The notes under the pieces are model-generated. The model was given only the letters and a program-made list of their open reading frames with translations, had not been told where the DNA came from and did no database searches. A stretch of DNA of 64,000 nucleotides from Megamonas funiformis (GTDB lineage Bacteria > Bacillota > Negativicutes > Selenomonadales > Selenomonadaceae): positions 2,121,292 to 2,185,291 of the forward strand of contig NZ_CP048627.1 in assembly GCF_010669225.1 (NCBI RefSeq), in the 5' to 3' direction. This document shows positions 17,585-27,901 of the stretch, piece by piece. The translations under genes were made by a program, and so were the position numbers. Each line of letters starts with the position of its first letter. Within the stretch, counting starts at the first letter, position 1.

Positions 17585-18043
17585 TTATAAAAATTTCTCC
17601 ATTACATAGTTTTTAAATAAAATATTTTGTTTTTCAACATATTGCTCTTTATTTACGATATAACCTCTATCTAGAAAAAATTTTTTAGCAGTTATAGATA
17701 CATGACTATACAAAGATATTTGACCTTGTTTTTTAGCATGATTTTCTATTTTATCCATTAATCTAGTTGCTATTTTTTGTCGCTGATAATCTTTTGCTAT
17801 ATATAATCTATCTACATAATTTTCATCTAAATCGACAAAGCCCACTATCTTTTCTTTATCTATAGCTACCAATGTATAATGGCTTAACAAACTCAAATGC
17901 CAACTTTTTTCATCAATATTTTCAGGTGCCCATATTTTTACCTGCTCTTGTGTATAATCTTTACTATTTATACTATGCACAGTTTCTTTAAATAAAAAAA
18001 TAATATTTTTTAAATCATTCTTTTGATAATTTCTTATATACAT
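17585..18043 (-). CDS. GNAT family N-acetyltransferase
   Basis: 152 residues with the GNAT acetyl-CoA site VDRLYIAKDYQRQKIATRLMDK (motif A, Q/RxxKxA variant) and a C-terminal FFLDRGY. YafP/ElaA-like size; the substrate is unknown. The start at 18043 follows GAGGCGATT; the longer frame would overlap the upstream gene. It lies 13 bases after the phosphoethanolamine transferase gene and is presumably cotranscribed. Confidence 0.8.
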   Translation of the reverse strand: MYIRNYQKNDLKNIIFLFKETVHSINSKDYTQEQVKIWAPENIDEKSWHLSLLSHYTLVAIDKEKIVGFVDLDENYVDRLYIAKDYQRQKIATRLMDKIENHAKKQGQISLYSHVSITAKKFFLDRGYIVNKEQYVEKQNILFKNYVMEKFL

Positions 18044-18056
18044 AATCGCCTCAATA

Positions 18057-19778
18057 TCATTGCCAATTATCATAATCTTTGTCTAAGAAAATTCGCTTTC
18101 GCTCTTGATTATAATATGGATTTATAATACTTCGCGTTTCCTGAAATTCTGGTGTTTTTATCCCTGTAATATCTAAAATAGTATGAATTAAATCATCTGT
18201 CATATATTTTTTATCTACAGAAGCTCTAATCTGTGCATCTACTAGAGGATATTTCTGCTTAAATTTCTCTGTAGTATAAATAACAAATGGTATTTCTAAC
18301 ATGGATTTAGTAGGATTATCATCACTATGACCATTGAAATTTTTCAAATCATAGACTTCTTCACCATGGTCTGGCATATAGATAACTATAGCATCTTTAT
18401 CCTTAAAAGCTTCCATAACTTGAGTTACAATCGTATCATTATATAAAATAGCATTATCATACTGTGCTCTTTTCGTTTTTGCTTCCTGCGTTTTTATTAT
18501 TCCCTTTGTTTCATCTACATCAGAAAACTTAGCAAAATCTGGCGTATATCTATTTTCATATTCACCATGACAACCCATTAAATGCAATACATAAAAATTC
18601 TTATCACTATTATTATTCATGGCTTCATATAATAAAGGCAATAATTCACCATCAGCACGATAAGATTTCTCATATGATTGTCTAATTCCTGTAAATTTCT
18701 TATAATCACAGCGATTAGCATAAGCAAGTGCCACATTTGCCCATTGACCTGAAGTCTCTTGATTAGAAAGCCAATATGTTTTATAACCTGCTTTTTTCAT
18801 GATATCAAATAAATTATTACACTCATACCATTTATTTGTGGCTTCATAATTGTGAAAAGTAAATACTTCGCGAAGTGAACCGATAGTATAAGCATGGGGA
18901 CTGATTACATCTTTAAAAACATAGATTTCATTATTTTTAGCCATCTTATCCATCTTTGGCGTTGTTTCTAATGGATAACCATATAAACTCATATGACCTT
19001 TTGATGTTGACTCACCTAAAATAAATACAATATTTGGTATATCTCTGCCCTTATCCACTATCTGCACATTATTTTGCATATTTGTATAAATTTCACGAAA
19101 AGCTATCGCATCTTCTACGGCTTGTTCTACAGGTGCTATAAGCCTTGTAAAAGTCAAACATTCTGTGAGATTTTTCCCAGGTATGATTACATAAAATAAA
19201 CTATATAAACAAAAATAAGGTAAAAATAAAATAACTAATTTATTATTTAATTTTACTTTTCTACTTATATAATTTAATAAATAAATAATTACAGCTAAAG
19301 CAATTATAAAAATCAAATAGCTCCAGGAAAAATACATAGTGATAAATTCTATCGTTTCATGAAGATTTGTACCAATGATTACACTTATTATCCCTGCTGT
19401 AGTAAAAGTATAATATTTACCAATTATAAATAATTCCATCAAAGATAAAATCATACTTATACTTAAAATAAAATACTTCAAGCATTTTTTCAATTTACCA
19501 TGTAGAAAATTTATAATTAATCCCATGAAAATAATCACGCTAAAAGGCTTAAATAAACCACCTATGGCATTTTCATACTGATTATATAAACAAAACAAAT
19601 ATAAATATGGCATAAAATTGAATATCATCATTAAACTAATAAAGAAAAACTCTTGTTCTATGACTTTAAATATTTTTTGCCAACATAAATCTATTATTTT
19701 TCCAGGGTTTAATATTATATTTTTAAAACCATTATATATTTTTTTCAAATTTAATTTAAATTTATCTATTAAAATCAA
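18057..19778 (-). CDS. Phosphoethanolamine transferase (sulfatase fold, EptA/CptA-like)
   Basis: 573 residues: five N-terminal membrane helices (about 45-200) and an outward-facing alkaline-phosphatase/sulfatase domain. ILGESTSKGHMSLYGY carries the probable nucleophile T258 and metal ligand E256; MPDHGEE and NGHSDD supply further metal ligands. Such enzymes move phosphoethanolamine from phosphatidylethanolamine onto lipid A, core sugars or glycans on the periplasmic side, lowering negative charge. The acceptor cannot be told from sequence. TTG start with AGAGGT upstream. It indicates an LPS-bearing envelope. Confidence 0.85.
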   Translation of the reverse strand: MILIDKFKLNLKKIYNGFKNIILNPGKIIDLCWQKIFKVIEQEFFFISLMMIFNFMPYLYLFCLYNQYENAIGGLFKPFSVIIFMGLIINFLHGKLKKCLKYFILSISMILSLMELFIIGKYYTFTTAGIISVIIGTNLHETIEFITMYFSWSYLIFIIALAVIIYLLNYISRKVKLNNKLVILFLPYFCLYSLFYVIIPGKNLTECLTFTRLIAPVEQAVEDAIAFREIYTNMQNNVQIVDKGRDIPNIVFILGESTSKGHMSLYGYPLETTPKMDKMAKNNEIYVFKDVISPHAYTIGSLREVFTFHNYEATNKWYECNNLFDIMKKAGYKTYWLSNQETSGQWANVALAYANRCDYKKFTGIRQSYEKSYRADGELLPLLYEAMNNNSDKNFYVLHLMGCHGEYENRYTPDFAKFSDVDETKGIIKTQEAKTKRAQYDNAILYNDTIVTQVMEAFKDKDAIVIYMPDHGEEVYDLKNFNGHSDDNPTKSMLEIPFVIYTTEKFKQKYPLVDAQIRASVDKKYMTDDLIHTILDITGIKTPEFQETRSIINPYYNQERKRIFLDKDYDNWQ

Positions 19779-19803
19779 TTATAACGACCTCTTATAAAAA
19801 TCA

Positions 19804-19843
19804 AAAAATCCTTAGTATACTGTTTTATTATACTAAGGATTTT
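19804..19843 (-). terminator. Terminator of hemL
   Basis: Arms AAAATCCTTAGTATA and its complement (19804-19819 and 19829-19843) followed on the minus strand by six T. Confidence 0.88.
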
Positions 19844-19873
19844 AGATTTTGCTATATATTTTTTAGTTTTTTA

Positions 19874-21199
19874 TTATTTATTATTAAGAAATTCTGCTAC
19901 TTTTTTCATTGCAACTTCTGCAGCATCAATAGTTTTTACAATATCATCATCACTATGAGCGCCAGACATGAACAATGTTTCAAATTGAGATGGAGCAAGA
20001 TATATTCCCTGTTCAAGCATAGACATGAACCATACGCCAAAAGCTTCTTGATCAGAGCTTTCAGATGTAGCATAGTCATATACATCATTTTCATTGAAGA
20101 ATACACCAAACATTGAACCTGCTTGATGAAGTTGTACTTTTACACCTGCATCTTTAGCTGCTTTGGCAAAACCTTGTAAAACATGTTTTGTTTTAATAGA
20201 TAATTCACGTGTATAATCAGCTTTGCCCCATGCTGGGTCAGCAGAAATTATATCAAGTGTAGCAATACCAGCAGTCATAGCAAGTGGATTTCCACTCAAT
20301 GTACCAGCCTGATAAACTGGGCCTTTTGGTGATACACAATCCATGATTTCACGTTTACCACCATAAGCTGCTACAGGAAGACCACCACCTATAATTTTAC
20401 CTAAGCAAGTCAAATCAGGTCTAATTCCATAAGCTGCTTGAGCACCATTTAACGCTACTCTAAAGCCACACATTACTTCATCAAAGATGAGTACAGTACC
20501 ATGTTTTTCTGTTTCTTTGCGAAGTGTAGATAAGAAGCCTTGTTTTGGAAGTACAAGACCCATATTACCTGCAACTGGTTCAACGATTACAGCTGCAATT
20601 TCATCGCCTTGTTCATTCATCAAATTAACAAAAGCTTCAATATCATTATATGGAACTGTAATTGTATCTTTAGCTGTCCCTTTTGTTACCCCTGGGCTAT
20701 CTGGCTGACCAAAAGTAGCTGCACCAGAACCAGCTTTTACAAGTAAGCTATCAGCATGACCATGATAACAACCGATGAATTTTACAATTTTATCACGACC
20801 AGTATAACCACGAGCCACACGAAGAGCGCTCATTGTAGCTTCTGTACCTGAATTTACCATGCGAATTTTTTCAATAGAAGGCATTAATTCTATTACTTTT
20901 TTAGCAAGTTGTGTTTCTAATAATGTAGGTGCACCGTAACTTGTACCACGAGTTGTTGCTTCTTGAATTGCTTTCACTACATTTGGATGAGCATGACCAA
21001 CTATCATTGGACCCCAAGAACCTACATAATCAATATATTCATTACCATCAATATCATAAATTTTACTGCCACTAGCCTTAGCTATAAAAGGTGGATCACA
21101 TTTCACTCTAGCAAAAGAGCGTACAGGACTATTTACCCCACCTGGCATAACTTCTTTAGCCTGCGCAAAAGCTTGAGAAGATTTTTCTAAATTAAGCAT
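19874..21199 (-). CDS. hemL: Glutamate-1-semialdehyde 2,1-aminomutase
   Basis: 441 residues, PLP-dependent class III aminotransferase fold. [13 protein letters not shown] at the N-terminus, the substrate-gating [23 protein letters not shown] and the PLP-lysine context [16 protein letters not shown] are diagnostic. It makes 5-aminolevulinate for the C5 heme pathway. No other hem gene is adjacent; it is flanked by its own promoter and terminator. Confidence 0.96.
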   Translation of the reverse strand: MLNLEKSSQAFAQAKEVMPGGVNSPVRSFARVKCDPPFIAKASGSKIYDIDGNEYIDYVGSWGPMIVGHAHPNVVKAIQEATTRGTSYGAPTLLETQLAKKVIELMPSIEKIRMVNSGTEATMSALRVARGYTGRDKIVKFIGCYHGHADSLLVKAGSGAATFGQPDSPGVTKGTAKDTITVPYNDIEAFVNLMNEQGDEIAAVIVEPVAGNMGLVLPKQGFLSTLRKETEKHGTVLIFDEVMCGFRVALNGAQAAYGIRPDLTCLGKIIGGGLPVAAYGGKREIMDCVSPKGPVYQAGTLSGNPLAMTAGIATLDIISADPAWGKADYTRELSIKTKHVLQGFAKAAKDAGVKVQLHQAGSMFGVFFNENDVYDYATSESSDQEAFGVWFMSMLEQGIYLAPSQFETLFMSGAHSDDDIVKTIDAAEVAMKKVAEFLNNK

Positions 21200-21257
21200 A
21201 TATTCATCTCCAATACTTATAAAAATTTTATCAAATATAAGCTATTACTAAGCAAAT

Positions 21258-21266
21258 ATTATATCA
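21258..21266 (-). promoter_or_regulatory. Extended -10 promoter of hemL
   Basis: Minus strand TGaTATAAT about 60 bases before the hemL start. No matching -35 at 17 bases; the TG extension may compensate. Confidence 0.45.
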
Positions 21267-21325
21267 TAAAAGCTATAAACTCGCTTTACTTTCTTATCTA
21301 TCCTCTATTCATAAAAAATTTTCAT

Positions 21326-22648
21326 TCAATCATTTACCTCATGTGCTGTCAAAAAAATCATAACTTCTGTATCACTTTTACTCTTTTGTATATGTTTAAA
21401 TAAATTGCCTAATATTGGAATATCTCCTAAAAAAGGAATTTTACTCATTTGTTTTGCTTCATCACTGCCAATCAAACCGCCAATTACCATAGTTTGACCA
21501 TCTTTTAGGCGAACTATTGTATCTGCTGAACGCTTTTGGAAACGATATGCTTTCATATCTTCTACATACATTGGTGAACTTACCTCAGTATGTACTTTTA
21601 CTGTGATTATACCATCTTCATTTACTCTTGGTGTACATTTTAAAATAATACCAGCTTCACGATATTTTATTGAAGTTGTAGTCGTTGAGTTTGTTGTTGA
21701 CACAGTAGGCACAGGAACTTCACTACCTATATTAATCACAGCTTCTTTTCCCTGTATGGTAGTGATGTTTGGACGCGCTAAAATATTTGCCTTGCCATCA
21801 CTTATCAAAGCATCAATCTTAGCAGCATAATAAAATTCATAAGGATAGCCGTCTACACCTTTGCCAAAGCGAATTACCCCAGGAATATTTTCATCATCAT
21901 TCCATTTACGCGTTACTTCATCTACAGGTAAATAATCTGTTATTTCTTCTTTTGAACCATCTTCATTTATTACTGTATGCTTTACTGTATCATAAGTTAT
22001 TTCATGCTCTGGTGATTGGGGAAGTTTTGACCATTCCCAGCTCACACCTAAATCTTTAGCAGCATCTTTTTGAATAGCCGTTACTTTTGCTTCTAATGAA
22101 ACTTGTTTTTGCGGTTTGTCTTGTTCTTGTAAAAAATTTTTTATCTGTTCATATTGTTTCAAAGTTCCATAAAAACTTATTGTATTTTCACTTTCATCAA
22201 TCATCACTTTATTATTTATGGCTGTTTTTTTATCTTTATCATCTATTTTATCAGGCAAATTACCTGTTAACATCAAATTTATAGTTTGTGCTATTTTATC
22301 TAATTCTAAATAATTTATCTGCACTGTATATAAATTTATATCTTTATCTCCCTTGCTTATATAAATGACATTATCTTTAAATTGATACGTATAATTATTA
22401 TTTGCCACGATAATCTTTATCATATCTTGAGCATTTATATTACTCAATTTTACAGATACATTTCCTTGTACTTCATCACTTATTACTATATTTAAATTAT
22501 TTGCTAAAGCTATACTTGTGAGTAAATTTCTAATATCTACATCTACTGCTTCTAATTCATTAGCACTTACAGATAGTATATTGCTACAAATTATCCCTAA
22601 AATTACTACTAATAGTATCAAATATTTTTTAATTAAATTTTTCATCAT
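21326..22648 (-). CDS. Secretin (type IV pilus PilQ / type II GspD family), short form
   Basis: 440 residues: signal peptide (1-29), an STN/secretin N-domain (VDIRNLLTSIALANNLNIVI), N1-like segments, then the secretin core with VPVPTV, the RFQKRSADTIVRLKDGQTMVIGGLI region and the C-terminal IPFLGDIPILGNLF. It should form an outer-membrane channel for a pilus or secretion machine. It is shorter than typical PilQ, lacking AMIN domains. It is the second gene of a pair with a PilP-like protein, but no ATPase, pilM-N-O or pilins are nearby. A second ATG at 22645 has better spacing to AGGAG. Confidence 0.85.
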   Translation of the reverse strand: MMKNLIKKYLILLVVILGIICSNILSVSANELEAVDVDIRNLLTSIALANNLNIVISDEVQGNVSVKLSNINAQDMIKIIVANNNYTYQFKDNVIYISKGDKDINLYTVQINYLELDKIAQTINLMLTGNLPDKIDDKDKKTAINNKVMIDESENTISFYGTLKQYEQIKNFLQEQDKPQKQVSLEAKVTAIQKDAAKDLGVSWEWSKLPQSPEHEITYDTVKHTVINEDGSKEEITDYLPVDEVTRKWNDDENIPGVIRFGKGVDGYPYEFYYAAKIDALISDGKANILARPNITTIQGKEAVINIGSEVPVPTVSTTNSTTTTSIKYREAGIILKCTPRVNEDGIITVKVHTEVSSPMYVEDMKAYRFQKRSADTIVRLKDGQTMVIGGLIGSDEAKQMSKIPFLGDIPILGNLFKHIQKSKSDTEVMIFLTAHEVND

Positions 22649-22682
22649 TAACTCCTAAGCTATTACACTAAACTCTTTAGCT

Positions 22683-23321
22683 TTAAGTTAAAGGGCATTT
22701 TATTTCTTTTCCTGTGCTTTCTTGCAAAATCAAATTATTTTGTCCAATCGCTAAAATTTTTATATCATTTACCATATCACCTTGTCGCACTCTATATATT
22801 TTGTCATTTATACTAAATAAAGCTACTTTTTCTTGATTAAAATCCAAAATAGCTTTTAATTTATATACATTTTGCTCATTTTCTATTGATTTTTTTACCT
22901 TCTTTTCATTTTGATTTATCGTTGATATTTGCTGTTGCTGTGTTTTCATTTCTATATTTTCATTACTTGTATTTACTTTATCTTTATCTTTTTGTTTTTC
23001 TTCAATTGTCATTATTTTACTATCTGATTTTTCTTCATGTTCAAATGAAAAAGGATTTTTTATTGTCGATATATCTTTATCCATGTTATAAATCATCTTA
23101 CTATTTTTATTTTTTTCCTCATCTTCGCCATTTACTGAAATAATCGTATTTCCATTTTCTACTTTTTCACTTACAGCTATTTTGGTTTTTTCTCCACCAC
23201 TAAAACAATAAATAATAGCTACTATTATTACTAATATACATATTATTATCTGTTGCCATTTCTTTGGTAAATTATTCAATTTTTGAAGTTTTTCTCGTAT
23301 AAATTCTTTATATTTCACCAT
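22683..23321 (-). CDS. PilP/GspC-like inner-membrane protein, secretin partner
   Basis: 212 residues: short cytoplasmic N-terminus, one membrane helix (about 24-40), a long charged, Lys/Glu/Gln-rich linker (50-145) and a small C-terminal beta domain (VYKLKAILDFNQEKVALFSI to the end) whose GDMVNDIKILAI pattern resembles PilP and GspC domains that dock to secretins. Start at 23321, ATG after AGAGG. The next gene is the secretin, 34 bases on. The family call rests on domain shape and neighbour more than on strong motifs. Confidence 0.65.
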   Translation of the reverse strand: MVKYKEFIREKLQKLNNLPKKWQQIIICILVIIVAIIYCFSGGEKTKIAVSEKVENGNTIISVNGEDEEKNKNSKMIYNMDKDISTIKNPFSFEHEEKSDSKIMTIEEKQKDKDKVNTSNENIEMKTQQQQISTINQNEKKVKKSIENEQNVYKLKAILDFNQEKVALFSINDKIYRVRQGDMVNDIKILAIGQNNLILQESTGKEIKCPLT

Positions 23322-23345
23322 AATAAACCTCTTTAAAAATGACAA

Positions 23346-23371
23346 AAAGAGGATACAAATGTATCCTCTTT
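23346..23371 (-). terminator. Terminator of pgi
   Basis: AAAGAGGATACA (23346-23357) and its exact complement (23360-23371) with a T-run on the minus strand. Confidence 0.8.
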
Positions 23372-23397
23372 CTAAAATCAACTGCAAAAATTAAAAA

Positions 23398-24852
23398 TTA
23401 TTGTTTAGCTTTTAATTCTTGAAGTTTAGGTCCCATTATGCGTTTGTAAGCTTCTACACCTGGTTGGTCAAATGCGTCAACATTTGCAAATTCACCTTCG
23501 TAAGCAACGGACATAGCAAGCATGTATAAGAGTTCACCTAAATGATAAGCATTCATTTCAGGTAAGCTAAATAATGCATTGAAACGTTTGTTAGAAGCAA
23601 GAGCATCAGCATTGGACTGACGAGCAACTTCTAAAGCGTCACCCATTGTTACGCCAGAGATATCAGCAAGTTTTTTAACTTCTGGGAATACGTTAGGAAT
23701 TACTAAATCATTTTCCCATTTTTCCACACGAATGAACTGAACAACTTTATCAAGCATACCTTCTTGATGTTGTTGAGTCTGAGAGTGCATATCACGTGTA
23801 CCAAGAGCAACAACTGGAGTACGACCATAGCATACTTCATTGCCTTCTTTGTCGAACTGTTTTCCTAAGGATTCAGCTAATAACTGAATGTACCACATGG
23901 ATAAGGATTCAAGATAATCGCCATATGGCATCATAACTTCAATATGACGACCATATTTTTCAGAAGCAATGTATTTTAAAGCAGCATTTAACATTGCTGG
24001 GTTTTCCCAAACATTGTCAGATTTACAAGCTTCGTCCATATCTCTTGCACCGCGTAAGAATTCATCAATATCAAAGCCAATGCAAGCAGCTGTTGTAAGA
24101 CCTACATCTGTAAATACAGTGAAACGTCCGCCAACTCCGTCTGGTACAGAGAATTGTGGCCAGTTATGGTCAATAGCCATCTGTTTTAATAATGTTGGTT
24201 TTTCAAGGTTAGGATCAGTTACTGCTACAACTTCTACTTCAATCTGTGGATTTTTCTTCAATGCATCATAAACTACCATGAAGTTAGACATAGTGTCGAG
24301 TGTTCCACCAGATTTAGAAATTACGATGAGCATTACTTTATAGTTGCGTTTGTAATGAGTTTTTGTAATTTCTGCGCAATCTTCAAGATTATCAATTAAA
24401 TCTTTTGTACGACGTGGGTCAATATTGTTACCGCTGAAATAGAATTTTGGATAACCATTTCTTTCTTCAGTGGATTTGCTATTCCAGAATTCACCACATT
24501 GAATATCGAATAACACTTTGTTACCAAGATAAGAACCACCGATACCTAAAGAAACAACTGCATCTACACGATTTCTTACAGATTCACGTAAATCTTGAAG
24601 ACGTTTCATAGATTCAGGAGAATTCAAAGGTCCTTCTTGAATATATGGGCACTGGCTAAATAATACTTTTTCAGGTTCACCATCTTTGGATAAATGACCT
24701 TTGATTACGCCAGTTTCACGCATTACATTCATTGCTTTATGAGCTTCTTTTAATTTTTCACCAAAAGCTTCGATATCAGCTTTAGTTACTTTACCTTCGC
24801 CAAATAAGTTATCATAGTCAAAAGTAAAGCCAGATTTCAATTTGATACTCAT
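23398..24852 (-). CDS. pgi: Glucose-6-phosphate isomerase
   Basis: 484 residues, two SIS domains. VVSLGIGGSYLGNK and VISKSGGTLDTMSNF bind the sugar phosphate; GGRFTVFTDVG and the HSQTQQHQEG stretch hold catalytic residues. Interconverts glucose-6-P and fructose-6-P in the cytosol. Preceded by AAGGGGG and its own promoter. Neighbour of the phosphohexomutase gene, both feeding sugar nucleotide supply. Confidence 0.95.
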   Translation of the reverse strand: MSIKLKSGFTFDYDNLFGEGKVTKADIEAFGEKLKEAHKAMNVMRETGVIKGHLSKDGEPEKVLFSQCPYIQEGPLNSPESMKRLQDLRESVRNRVDAVVSLGIGGSYLGNKVLFDIQCGEFWNSKSTEERNGYPKFYFSGNNIDPRRTKDLIDNLEDCAEITKTHYKRNYKVMLIVISKSGGTLDTMSNFMVVYDALKKNPQIEVEVVAVTDPNLEKPTLLKQMAIDHNWPQFSVPDGVGGRFTVFTDVGLTTAACIGFDIDEFLRGARDMDEACKSDNVWENPAMLNAALKYIASEKYGRHIEVMMPYGDYLESLSMWYIQLLAESLGKQFDKEGNEVCYGRTPVVALGTRDMHSQTQQHQEGMLDKVVQFIRVEKWENDLVIPNVFPEVKKLADISGVTMGDALEVARQSNADALASNKRFNALFSLPEMNAYHLGELLYMLAMSVAYEGEFANVDAFDQPGVEAYKRIMGPKLQELKAKQ

Positions 24853-24941
24853 GTTTTTATTTCCCCCTTAACTAAAACATATAGCCTATCATAAAATAGA
24901 ACTATCCAAAATATCAAAAAAAATATATTTGAATAGTCCTA

Positions 24942-24950
24942 TTATATCAT
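24942..24950 (-). promoter_or_regulatory. Extended -10 promoter of pgi
   Basis: Minus strand TATGATATAAT, identical over 11 bases to the elements ahead of ssrA and hemL apart from the first flank; about 90 bases before the pgi ATG. The -35 is poor. Confidence 0.5.
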
Positions 24951-25012
24951 ATTTAGTTTTTATTGACGATTAATTATGCACTTATAAATATCAAATATAC
25001 TTTATATATTTA

Positions 25013-26365
25013 TTAGCCACGAATAACTGCTAAAACTTCTGCTGTTTTTTCTTCAAGAAGTTTTTTATCGCCACGAGTTTCTACATTAAGACGAACAACT
25101 GGTTCAGTGTTGGAAATACGAACATTGAATCTCCATTCAGGATAATCTACACTGAAACCGTCCATTTTGCAAACTTCGCCAGTAGAACCATATTTTTCTT
25201 CAATTGCAGCCATAACAGCTTTTGCATCTGCTACTGTGCTATTGATTTCACCGCTGATTGGATAACGTTCCATGCGTTCTTTGAGCATTTCAGACATTTT
25301 ACCTTCAGCCTGGCATAATAATTCAGCAACTAAAAGCCATGTAATCATACCGCTATCGCAGAAGGAGAAATCTTTGAAGTAGTTATGTGCAGACATTTCG
25401 CCGCCATAAACAGCATCTTCTTTACGCATGCAATCTTTAATAAATGCATGACCGCTCTTACACATAACAGGTACACCGCCAGCTTCTTCAACAAGTTCAA
25501 TTGTATTCCAAGTGAGGCGTGGATCATAGATAATTTTAGCACCAGGATTTTTATTTAAGAATGCTTTTGCTAAGAAACCAACGATATAGTAACCTTCAAT
25601 CATGTCGCCATTTTCATCAAAAATAAAGCAACGGTCAAAGTCACCATCAAAAGCAACACCTAAATCTGCTTTTTCTTCACGAACAACTTTTGCAGTAGCT
25701 TCGCGGTTTTCCATTAATAATGGATTTGGTACGCCATTAGGGAATGTACCATCTGGATTGTTATTTACTTTTATAAAGTTAAATGGTAAGCGTTTTTCGA
25801 GTTCATCAATAGCTGGGCCAGCTGCACCATTACCAGAGTTTACAACAATTTTTAATGGTTTTAAAGCACTCATATCTACATAAGTTAATAAATGGTCGAT
25901 ATAATCTTTCATAATATCAACTTCGATAACTTTTGCAGATACTTCTGCTGGTGTACCAAGTTCACCAGCCATAACTTTAGCTTCAATATCTTTAAGACCA
26001 GTATCGCCACTGATAGGACGAGCTTCTTTACGAACTAATTTTAAACCATTGTATTCTTTTGGATTATGACTAGCAGTAATCATGATACCACCATCTAAAC
26101 CAAGATGAGCTGTTGCAAAATAAATCATTTCAGTACCACACTGACCGATATCTACAACTTCACAACCCATTTCAGTAAGACCGAGTTCTAAAGCTTTTTG
26201 AATATCTGGACCAGAAAGTCTGATGTCATGACCTACTGCAACTCTTTTAGCATTAAATAATGTTGGAAATACACGACCAATTCTATAAGCTAATTCTTCA
26301 TTAACTTCTTCTGGGAATTTTCCACGAATATCATATGCTTTGAATGCTGATGATTTTAATTCCAT
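25013..26365 (-). CDS. Phosphomannomutase/phosphoglucomutase
   Basis: 450 residues, four-domain alpha-D-phosphohexomutase. Active-site serine in ITASHNPKEYNG (S99 from the chosen start), metal loop DGDFDRC, sugar loop GGEMSAH and phosphate-binding RISNTEPVVRLN are all present. The long GGEMSAHNYF form fits AlgC-type dual-specificity enzymes for glucose and mannose. ATG at 26365 follows GAGG by 8 bases; an upstream GTG is less likely. It supplies glucose-1-P or mannose-1-P for envelope sugars. Confidence 0.92.
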   Translation of the reverse strand: MELKSSAFKAYDIRGKFPEEVNEELAYRIGRVFPTLFNAKRVAVGHDIRLSGPDIQKALELGLTEMGCEVVDIGQCGTEMIYFATAHLGLDGGIMITASHNPKEYNGLKLVRKEARPISGDTGLKDIEAKVMAGELGTPAEVSAKVIEVDIMKDYIDHLLTYVDMSALKPLKIVVNSGNGAAGPAIDELEKRLPFNFIKVNNNPDGTFPNGVPNPLLMENREATAKVVREEKADLGVAFDGDFDRCFIFDENGDMIEGYYIVGFLAKAFLNKNPGAKIIYDPRLTWNTIELVEEAGGVPVMCKSGHAFIKDCMRKEDAVYGGEMSAHNYFKDFSFCDSGMITWLLVAELLCQAEGKMSEMLKERMERYPISGEINSTVADAKAVMAAIEEKYGSTGEVCKMDGFSVDYPEWRFNVRISNTEPVVRLNVETRGDKKLLEEKTAEVLAVIRG

Positions 26366-26487
26366 ATTTTTCACCTCAATAAATTTATAAATCTATAAAT
26401 ATAATATTATTATTCATCAAAATTAGCAATCTATTTTTATTTTCTTTTCAATTTATATAAATATAAGAAAACTTTTTCTTATGCAAA

Positions 26488-27843
26488 TCAAACTGATAAT
26501 TTGTGTTCATAATACTTTTTCAACAAAGACTTTCTTGTAATATAAAAAGCTATCATAAGTGGCACACATGAACCAATCCATGCCATAGGATTTGCCCAAC
26601 ATGCACCGATATAACCAAATGCATCAACTAAAAACAGACCAGCCGCTGCTCTCATCACCAATTCCATGATACCTGCAAAAGTAGGAATAATGCTTTGTCC
26701 CAAACCTTGCAATGTATAACGATAAATAAATAATAAAGATAAAATTAAATAGCATGAACCATTTACAATCAAATAAATATGACCATATTCCACTACTTGT
26801 TCTTGCCCATCACCCACAAATAATCTAATCAAGATTGGACCTAAACAAATATTTATCATTCCTGCTAAAATACTAAAACCACCTGACATTAAAATACATT
26901 TATTAACGCCAGTCTTTATTCTGTCCATGCGACCTGCACCATAATTTTGAGCTGTATAAGCTGCCATTGCCATGCCAAAGGACATAAGTGGCATAACAGC
27001 TATCATATCTATTTTTTGAGCTGCTGCATATGCTGCTACAGCGACTTCACCTAAATTATTCAAAGGAACTTGCAAAATAATAGCACCGATAGCGATGATA
27101 GAAGCTTGAAATCCCATAGGAAGAGCTACTTTTAAATGCTGTATAGCTATTTCTCTAGAAATCTTTAAATCTTTTAATTCAAAATGTAATAGAGGTATTT
27201 TCTTTTTAATATAATATACACAACAACCGCCATTGATTAATTGTGCTAATACAGTTGCAAAACCTGCACCTTGAATACCCCAGTTAAATACACCAATAAA
27301 AACTACTTCTAAAATGATGTTTAATACACAACCTAAGATTAAAAAATAAAGTGGTGTTTTACTATCTCCTAAAGCGCGAATTAAATTAGAAGACATATTA
27401 AACATCATTGTAGCTACAATTCCTAAAAAAATTACAGTTAAAAAAGTACATGCCATATCCAATACTTCTGGTGGTGTCTGTAAAAAAATAAGTGCAGGGC
27501 GAACCATTATCACGCCAAAAATAGTTACAATAACAGTTGTAATAGCACTCAAAACTACACAAGCTGCTGCACTTTTTTTCATTCCTTCTTCATCTTTTGC
27601 CCCGAAACGCTGTCCTGTGCAAATAGATAATCCAGCTGTAAAACCTATTACAAATCCAATCATAAAGAACATCAAACAGCCACTACAACCTACAGCTGCT
27701 AATGCACTTACACCAAGTAAACGACCTACAATTAAAGTATCACTTAATAAATATAATTGTTGAAATACATTACCTACAATAAGTGGCAAAGTAAACATCA
27801 AAATTAATTTGGCAGGGCTACCTGTAGTTAAATCTTTTACCAT
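26488..27843 (-). CDS. MATE family efflux transporter
   Basis: About 451 residues with twelve membrane helices in two similar halves; the start DLTTGSPAKLILMFTLPLIVGN and FQQLYLLSDTLIVGRLLG are typical of NorM/DinF-like MATE proteins, which expel cationic drugs or metabolites with Na+ or H+. The ATG at 27843 is preferred over a TTG eight codons upstream. Substrate unknown. Confidence 0.9.
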   Translation of the reverse strand: MVKDLTTGSPAKLILMFTLPLIVGNVFQQLYLLSDTLIVGRLLGVSALAAVGCSGCLMFFMIGFVIGFTAGLSICTGQRFGAKDEEGMKKSAAACVVLSAITTVIVTIFGVIMVRPALIFLQTPPEVLDMACTFLTVIFLGIVATMMFNMSSNLIRALGDSKTPLYFLILGCVLNIILEVVFIGVFNWGIQGAGFATVLAQLINGGCCVYYIKKKIPLLHFELKDLKISREIAIQHLKVALPMGFQASIIAIGAIILQVPLNNLGEVAVAAYAAAQKIDMIAVMPLMSFGMAMAAYTAQNYGAGRMDRIKTGVNKCILMSGGFSILAGMINICLGPILIRLFVGDGQEQVVEYGHIYLIVNGSCYLILSLLFIYRYTLQGLGQSIIPTFAGIMELVMRAAAGLFLVDAFGYIGACWANPMAWIGSCVPLMIAFYITRKSLLKKYYEHKLSV

Positions 27844-27901
27844 AATATCACCGTCCTTATGTATCAATCCATTTGAAAAACTTCAAATGGATTATAGCTA
27901 T

